Of a DNA stretch of 64,000 bases, positions 57,273 to 64,000 are shown piece by piece (positions within the stretch are counted from its first letter, which is position 1; each line of letters begins with the position of its first letter). The translations under genes and the position numbers were made by a program. The notes beneath the pieces were generated by a model. The model ran no database searches. It worked only from the letters and a program-made list of their open reading frames with translations, and was not told the DNA's origin. Location of the stretch: assembly GCA_037576215.1 (NCBI GenBank), contig JBANDB010000004.1, positions 3,348,001 to 3,412,000 of the forward strand, given 5' to 3'. The DNA comes from Armillaria gallica (lineage: Eukaryota > Basidiomycota > Agaricomycetes > Agaricales > Physalacriaceae).

Positions 57273-60200
57273 TTATGTAGCACCGACATTCCCTAACCTA
57301 AGCAATCCTAGCTCAAGATCCATATTTGGGTAGGGTTGCCATCCGGAATCGTGGTTAGTTTCCAGCCCCCCACTGAGATTGTTGGAACTCGTCGACGGCT
57401 ATGTGAAAGTGTTAAGCTGATGGGAGACTGAAAGATTTATATCATCTACATACCTGGTTGATGTCAATGTTGCTACCCTTTTCCACCTCGAGACACTTGG
57501 CCAGTATAAGGACAATCTCTTTCATGTCCTTCTTCCAACGTTTCAGATCATTTGGTGTTCCATTGTCGGTGGGATGGAGTGTGTAGCACTGAACAGAGTC
57601 ACGGTATTCGTCATCTAGCGAGTTTAAGGTTTGCAAGATGTTAGGCCATTTATCATCATGAGGAGCAATTGAGGTCAGCGAGGATAAGAAAGGGCGTGGT
57701 GGGGTTACGCTGCGGACGATGCTCGCACAAATACAACGAATGACAGGTGCTCGATGCAGGTCTTGGATATGCCGATCAGGAAACTCGTCCGATTGAATAC
57801 ATGGGAACTTCCCTGTCTTGGCATCCGAGAGCCCAGTGATATAACCCCGCAGTCCTTCGATGAGCTCCAGGTGGAGGCTGCTTTTCTTTGCAATATAACC
57901 CAAGCTGCCGTTCTCTCGGAAAGCTTCATACGCGCCAGGAATTCCCCGTTTGAATGCTTGACACAACAACCAGCCTACTACCCCAATTATAGAGTCAACA
58001 CGAGGAGGATCAAGGATGACTTGAATGGCGGGCGGAGGGGGTGCATCTGCTACACGTTCATCATGGATGACTCGAAGGATATTCATAAATAAAGGCTTCG
58101 TGGCCCATTCTGCCTTCCATTCAACGTCGCAGGACTCGCGGCCTCCACCCATAAGTGAAGCCATGCATGCAAGAGCATAAGCGCGGCAGGTCCAAAAGGG
58201 GTGCTTGAACTCTGAATATTCCGGATTGCTCAAAGAACAACCGGTAAAAAAATCAGACATGATGAAAGAGAGTATCGCCCAGAAAACATCGGTCCGCCAT
58301 TGTTTCGAAGGAGGATTGACGGGATGATGGATGTCTTTGTGTATCGCATGTAGTGCAACACGCAACAGCCCGTACTTGGATATCGTAGAATCATCATGAA
58401 ACCGATGACGTTGGTGAGAATTAAAGGTTGATAGGGCCGAGTCGGGTGCCAAGGCGCGTACAATGGCAAGCGGGAGTCTTCGCTCACGATCGACTAGGTC
58501 GTTGTATAGCTCAGATGTCGAGAAGAACACGAGAAGGCCTATCAGAGTTTCTTTCTTATAGAAAGTTACTAAGGCGTACGCCAAAGTGTAGCTGTACGAT
58601 TCGGGAGGACTGTCTTTGGGGAGATATATGCTTGTTACTAAGTTGAGACACATCTCAATGGTAAAGCCGTGCCCCGCGCCATGAATTAATTTTTCTTTGT
58701 CCGCATAACAGTCTAAGAGCTTCGCCCAGACGAGAGGATGGTGAACGCCATTGTCTGCTAAAGCGTCCATGATGACTTGGTTCTGCGTAGGCTTCTGAAT
58801 ATGTGCATCGTCGATGGAAGACAGAGTTACCAAGAACGTATTGGAAAGCCTCTTTGAGAAATCCAAATTATGCTCTCCGAAGAGTCCAGATGGGAACTCC
58901 CTGCGCAAATCAGGGAACAGAATCTCCAACCGAAGGAGCGGCTCGATCCTGCGGTCGATATTGGGAATATCCTTGGGAATCCACCGAGTAGGCCCATCTC
59001 GGCTCAGCTCCATACAATCCATCAACATTCTTTCCTTCTCATCTCGTATTTCAACCCAATGCCAGCTGAAAACCGCCTTAGCACGGGCTATGTAGCCTGG
59101 GGATAATCCGGCAAGAGCCTGGATAACGAGACGATGGATGGCCGAGGTCGACGATCTCTTGTACAACCAAAGAAGCGCATCAACTTCGTTTTCGATACGT
59201 GATTCGTGTGCGGCATAAATCTCAGAAGCCTGCACCGTATTGACTTCAGAGATACTCTTGACTTCCAGCGATGAAGTCAGCCCGGGAACACTGGTAATTT
59301 TTGACTTTCTGCTGGCAGAAGATAAATTGGAAGTGAGGGGCGTTTTCCACGGATACTCCGGGTGACGCATCTCGCGGAAACAGGTCCTGCCGTAGACAAC
59401 AATAGTGAGGATGTACATGACGCCCACCACATAGGCCGATACAGAGCCTTGGGCCCAGGAAGAGATGTAAAGGCCCAACATAAATGTGATGAGGGAAAAA
59501 TACAACAGCATTTGTAGGATGCCAATGCTGTTGCCGAAGCGCCATTTGATAAGGCCTTTGTAACGTAAATGTCGAGTACGGGCACGAACTTTGGGTTGTC
59601 CAGGGATGGGTGACAGATAATGCGAATAACATGCATCTACAAGCATGGCAACAAATGCAGTTATAAGACTGAGAGTAAGACTCGTCGACCAGAGCCCATT
59701 TTGTATCAAAACGGTCGCCCTCGGTGTAAAAGGAGCGGTGGGGTCAGTGCCGGAAGTGGCTATATCGTCAAGGGAAAGGCCGTTAGCTAGCCCGCGTTGA
59801 ATATTGATTTGATCGAACAGCAAAACAGCAGACATTTGCTGATAGTTTGGCTGAAGGTCTGACGATGATGTTGTAATAAAGTTGCTAACAACTGCGGAGA
59901 ATAGTCCCGCCTACGAAATGAGATACAATCAAAGTGATGTAACACGTATTTGACTGAACCTACTCACGAACACTAGTAGGATATTCACTTGTCCTCTCTG
60001 GCCTTGGAGCATATCGGTGTCGTAATTCCAGCTTTCATCTGAATAGGCGCGCCAAACGCTGGATGTTGGGCCTGCTTCTTCGAAAGGTGGACTCGGTGGA
60101 TAACGTTGAGAATCACCTGAAATGAGTCGTGAGGACAGATGTAATACTTCAGGAAGTACGCATACCGATTGGCGCTACCACAGGCGAGTGCGTAGCCGTT

Positions 60201-60382
60201 ACGGCCCCCTGGCCCGTTGTACTAGCATGGTGTGCCGAACCTTGGGAATTTTCGGGCTGGTCAGATGGATTTTGGGTGTGTATGGAGCCGTTGAATCCAT
60301 CGGTGGCTGTGGACCATTCGTCATTGGACTCAGGATCATGTGGGCTTTCGTTTCGACTGTCGGAGGGCATATTGTGTGCCAT
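57273..60382 (-). CDS. DUF6535-domain membrane protein
   Basis: Exons 60382-60166, 60116-59968, 59910-57454 and 57398-57273 give 982 residues. After a polar N-terminus comes the DUF6535 domain at about residues 85-290: VWRAYSDESWNYD, VNILLVFAGLFSAVVSNFI, LWSTSLTLSLITAFVAMLV, RHLRYKGLIKWRFGN and LLYFSLITFMLGLYI, i.e. about four membrane helices. The remaining 690 residues are a large, probably cytoplasmic helical region of unknown function. The last short exon is supported by a GTATGT...CATAG intron and an open 42-codon frame; without it the protein would stop at 57442. DUF6535 proteins are a multicopy Agaricomycete family of unknown role. Confidence 0.9.
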
Positions 60383-61779
60383 GACGAGCGTTCAGAGGGG
60401 CAAGAGAGAGAGGATACTGCAAGAACGAGGTGAAGGGTAGCAGCGCGATTCCAACGTTGGCATATTAGTATTTCAGGCCGTATGGAACTATGAAGTATAC
60501 GGCAGTTTACCAAACTCGCTGTTCATTCGCTTGATTGACCCTTGCAGTATCGAAATTCCACGCACGAGGAACACGCCAGCATGGATGGGAAATCGTCAGG
60601 CGCCAGGTCTTACGGCTGCGAGCACGGAAGCAAATGGAAGTGACGTACAGAAAGCAAAGAAATAACTCTTCCTCCTCCTTTAGATCTGAAAGATTCCGGG
60701 TCCAGTCTTCCCGTAATGAGATAGTATTTGAATATCATACGATGCATCGGGGGGCGGGCCCTTTCAGAGTGAAGAGGTAATTGAACAATCATTCGAACCA
60801 GAGGCATCACCTCGTGTAGTAAACCAGTGTTGATTCAATTGTTCAATCTCGATCTCCCACATAACAGATACGGCGTCCCAAATACCCTGATATGGCGCGT
60901 TTTCAGCTCTCAGTGCGGGGAGCTTTGTGCTGAAATTTAGCGCTGTCGCATGCTATCGCGATCTACTTTCTGTTAAAAATATATGCGTCAATTTATGTTC
61001 AATTCACGACTTGGCAATGTAAAAATGCACAGGTTGACATTGACATAGTATGAATTATGAATATGAAAACTAATACCTATACTTGTGAGTCATGAGAAGA
61101 AATCAGTGGATACTTCTGAAGTTCATGGAGCTGTTGTCGTAATATGGACTTAGACATACCAGAGAATGCCGGTGTGACCAACAAGGGTCTGTAACTCGGA
61201 GTAGGTTTTTCTTCCCCAAAGAAGGTTTTCAGTTGGTAAATTAAGATCGGTCAGGTCACCTGTGAATGGTGGATGACGTTTTCATTTCATACAAAACTAG
61301 ACCTTCTCTTCCTCGATATCTAATGATCATTTACAGCAATACCGGCGATTTCAAGGCGCCGGAAGGTCGTGCAAGCGTCAGTTAGTATAATTTTGGATGA
61401 ACTGAATCGTCTAGACATTATCAGGCACCTTCCTTTTCGAGAATTAGAATTGGACCCTATGATCAAGTTTTCACCTGTTGCCTCCACGATCCGCTCATTC
61501 CTCCCACTGGTGTCACTCGCTCTGCTCTCACAATTCGCCACTTCCCGCCACTCAGACACACACCCGACTTCTCTCAGCACCAGGCTGGCTCTCCCTATTC
61601 CTCCGCTATCCCAGCTTCTGCCTACTTCAACGCCGACTCAGGATACGTTCACGCACGCTGCTCACACTCTACTCCCCAATCCTACCACTCTCCAATGCCC
61701 TCCGCATTGTGTCATCCTCCTTGCGCCCTCTCGTCCTCTAATCGATGCGTCTATCACCGGAGCAAAGGTTCATGAAGGC
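60383..61779. other. Intergenic, no recognised gene
   Basis: Contains the upstream region of the DUF6535 gene. An ORF at 61369-61782 on the plus strand is Ser/Pro/Leu-rich and has an equally open antisense frame; no family match. Confidence 0.4.
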
Positions 61780-62115
61780 TAAGCAGTGCTCGGACTTCAA
61801 CGACAGCGACGACAACGACAACGGTTCGCTGTTCTTCAAACCGAGTGCGACCAGGCAGAGTAGTTCGATGCAACGCCGTCACGAACATGTCGAGGTTGAC
61901 GGGCACGGTGCTGGAAAGATGGTGATGGTGCTGGTGTAGCCATGAGGTACGCGTTTTTTCTCCTGTTCTTGCTATCCAATATCCTCATGTTACCTCGTAG
62001 GTCCTCTGCCATCGCCAACAAAACATATCGATTCATGTTTATATCTTTATCTTTATTTATCCTTACCCTCGTTCTTCAACTGGTGGATTTACACCCTACA
62101 ATTGCATGCTATCTT
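61780..62115 (+). repeat. Third copy of the dispersed coding-like repeat
   Basis: GACTTCAACGACAGCGACGACAA and CGTCACGAACATGTCGAGG parallel 56280-56380; the downstream hydrophobic stretch (FISLSLFILTLVLQLVDLHP) parallels 56510-56560. Confidence 0.4.
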
Positions 62116-62658
62116 CGTTCTTCATAGAAGAAATTGAACATTGGTCCAGTCTCCTCATTCAAATCGAACTACGCAAAGTATCGGCGCAGGCCTGGAAGCA
62201 ACACGTCAAGTCGGGGTTCGTCATCGATTTCATGCTCGTCTTTTCCGTAAATGTGCGTTCGATGATGCCTCGCCGTGAGGACCTTCACCAGCAACGTACG
62301 GTGAAGAAAACTTTTTGCACATTCGGTGTACCAGCGTGTTGCTAACATCTCTTCAGACATATGGCCCTATGCTTCCTCTTCACCAGATTCTCGTCCGATG
62401 GGCATTCTTTCTCCCACTAAGCACGAATCTTGACCGCGTCCTACCCTTATCATGCAGTATATCCGAGGTCTGGCATCACAATTCGGCGAAGACATTGACG
62501 TTCGCAGGAACGCCCATCCATGGATGCTGGGTTTTTACAACAAAGATCAACTTTTTGGTGGTGCCAGACCGTCTCGTTTACGATGGGAAAAGGTTCCATC
62601 CCACTTAAAAGCATGTTCGATATTCTTGACCTTACGACACAAGCACTATCAAGGATGA
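62116..62658. other. Coding-like debris upstream of the kinase relic
   Basis: Short frames such as YIRGLASQFGEDIDVRRNAH at 62452-62520 suggest further decayed exons of the same gene, but no continuous model was found. Confidence 0.3.
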
Positions 62659-63690
62659 GTACCGACTCTCCCTCTCGCGTAATCGACTGGTTCAAAGGCT
62701 TCGCCTCAGATTTTGATCTCGAGTTTGACTCTACTAATCAGGCTGACTTGCAGCGCTACTGTGACAAGCTGGCGCTCTACCAGCGCCAAGCTTCCTTCAA
62801 CCTTGTGCACCCTGGTCAGGCTTTTGATGTGACCATTAAATCTCGCGAACCTCCCTCAGTCTCCATGTATCGCCCGCTACCGCTCTTTGCTTTGAAAGGA
62901 GGCGAATTTTGCCATGTGATAATGACTGGCATCCAGAACGAACTAGATCGGCTATCTCAAGTGTGGGTAGCGGATGTGAGGAGGAAGGACGAGCTCGGGT
63001 TATCCTATGGATGTGTTCTACTCAAATTCTTCCAGGGATCCCTACGTGGGCTTCGCCTCTCAGTGAACATTACTGCCCGAGAGAACTAGCTGGAACCGAG
63101 AATATTGTGTACACCACGCTCGAAGACCTGCAAGGGTCGGCAATTCCGTACGACTATGGGAAGCATAAAGTATGCACCCTAGGTGCTCCACTTCAGTCTT
63201 CCAATGACGTGTCGCTGATCATTTGGCGAACAGTTCATAATGCCGAATGGAGAGTCTACGTATGTAATTCTCCTGGAATACATTGAAGGATACACGCTTG
63301 CTCAGTTGAAAGACAAGTATCCAAGCCACGCGTCTCCACAATACCACTCCTTTCCCAAAGAATCATACACCGAATGGCTTGAGTTAGCCAAGGAACTCGT
63401 GAGTCTCTTCCTTTACTTCCCACGTTTTGACTTTTCTGATCCAGAATAGTACATTCCAGGCATGTCCACTATTACCGATCGTGGGGTAGTCCACCGTGAT
63501 CTCAAAGCACAGAATATCATGATCACGTTTACTTCCCCCCGGCAGGTCGTGTATATTGATTTTGCATTTTCCACGCTTAGGGTTCCCCAGTACCGAATAG
63601 ATGTTCATAAAAACCGCTATCGATCTGTCGCTCTGCCCACGTCGCGGCTCCTTGATGAGCTTGAGCCTAGAATGAGTCTGAGTCAATCAA
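62659..63690 (+). pseudogene. Protein-kinase-like gene, frameshifted and 3' truncated
   Basis: From MSTDSPSRVIDWFKGF the frame is open to 63089 (VLLKFFQGSLRG), but the next segment (YCPRELAGTENIVY, TLEDLQGSAIPYDYGKHK) is in another frame with no room for an intron. Two normal introns then follow, joining FIMPNGESTYVILLEYIEG, ESYTEWLELAKEL and GVVHRDLKAQNIMI. The HRDLKxxN catalytic loop is present and the DFG position reads IDFAFS. The C-lobe is cut off at about 63640, where palindromic repeat sequence begins. Probably a dead member of a fungal kinase-like family. Confidence 0.6.
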
Positions 63691-63735
63691 GACTCAGACT
63701 CGGCTTATTAAGACTCGGCTCACCGGCTCAAGCGA
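63664..63735. repeat. Palindromic GACTC/GAGTC repeat cluster
   Basis: GAGTCTGAGTC and GACTCAGACTC face each other, followed by further AGACTCGGCT copies and GGCTCACCGGCTC. This lies exactly where the kinase homology ends and may be the terminus of an inserted element. Confidence 0.5.
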
Positions 63736-64000
63736 CTCTAAGCTAGTCTCTCGTAGACAGACAACGATACAGACCTATCGATGGAAGGGAGGGACGGTCT
63801 GTATGTAGTCTGTTGCTTAATCGGGCCATCTGCCTTGCAACCCAGTTATTACTAATTTGATGGAAACCCGGCAGCGCGTAACTGATTTATTCACGGTCTT
63901 GGGACGCGTATGAAGACTACAGAGTGCTATTTATTTATGATATAAATACTCTTATCACATAAAATGAATTTATTATGAAGGGAAAGGTGGTACATGCATT
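63736..64000. other. No gene; possible edge of a mobile element
   Basis: Repetitive-looking sequence with GTAGACAGACAACGATACAG and AT-rich TATTTATTTATGATATAAATA, similar in style to retroelement LTRs, continuing past the window edge. Confidence 0.3.

Noticed and set aside
58803..59106. Plus-strand ORFs inside the DUF6535 gene
   Set aside because: Antisense to an 819-codon open exon with a recognised domain.
1..64000. CRISPR arrays, bacterial operons, viral genes
   Set aside because: No regularly spaced repeats, no ribosome-binding-site-led gene strings and no recognisable viral protein motifs; intron structure is eukaryotic throughout.

Overview
This window is nuclear DNA of a filamentous basidiomycete, almost certainly an Agaricomycete. 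Genes are split by many 45-60 nt introns with fungal splice and branch sites. Several protein families seen here (DUF6535, DUF6534, velvet, TPR-CHAT, the IHPEG/TDAYLFDP membrane family) are typical of mushroom-forming fungi. No bacterial operon, CRISPR array, rRNA or convincing tRNA was seen. All gene models were spliced by eye from the sequence.

Layout. 1-7.1 kb: two minus-strand genes, an Artemis-like DNA-repair nuclease that runs off the left edge and a velvet-domain regulator with a long Pro-rich tail. 7.1-9.6 kb: unrecognised or decayed sequence. 9.6-11.8 kb: a secreted endonuclease/exonuclease/phosphatase-family nuclease. 13.3-18.1 kb: a tandem pair of GPR1/FUN34/YaaH acetate-type transporters sharing promoter and 3' flank. 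18.2-22 kb: a repeat-containing gene relic, a small putative secreted protein and a broken TFIIIC triple-barrel fragment. 22.3-25.9 kb: a tandem pair of soluble epoxide hydrolases. 25.9-32.9 kb: a frameshifted relic, a decayed caspase-like gene, and an apparently intact TPR-CHAT protease-like gene directly downstream. 33.5-50.2 kb: a direct duplication of about 7.6 kb, each unit carrying a multi-exon membrane protein gene (minus), an unrecognised four-exon gene (plus) and the start of a third gene; 1.5 kb of unique sequence lies between the units. 50.2-52.9 kb: the full third gene and a DUF6534 membrane protein. 53-57 kb: AT-rich, repeat-dominated DNA with a nested inverted repeat and a TA-flanked MITE. 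57.3-60.4 kb: a DUF6535 protein. 61-64 kb: a decayed protein-kinase-like gene and palindromic repeats.

How the parts relate. Three independent tandem duplications (transporter, epoxide hydrolase, 7.6-kb block) and several decaying relics mark this as an accessory, rapidly turning-over region around a few conserved housekeeping or regulatory genes. The most interesting juxtaposition is a caspase-fold relic immediately upstream of a TPR-CHAT gene on the same strand. Both belong to the caspase-like (clan CD) peptidase superfamily, used for regulated proteolysis and cell death in other systems. Any functional link here is inference.
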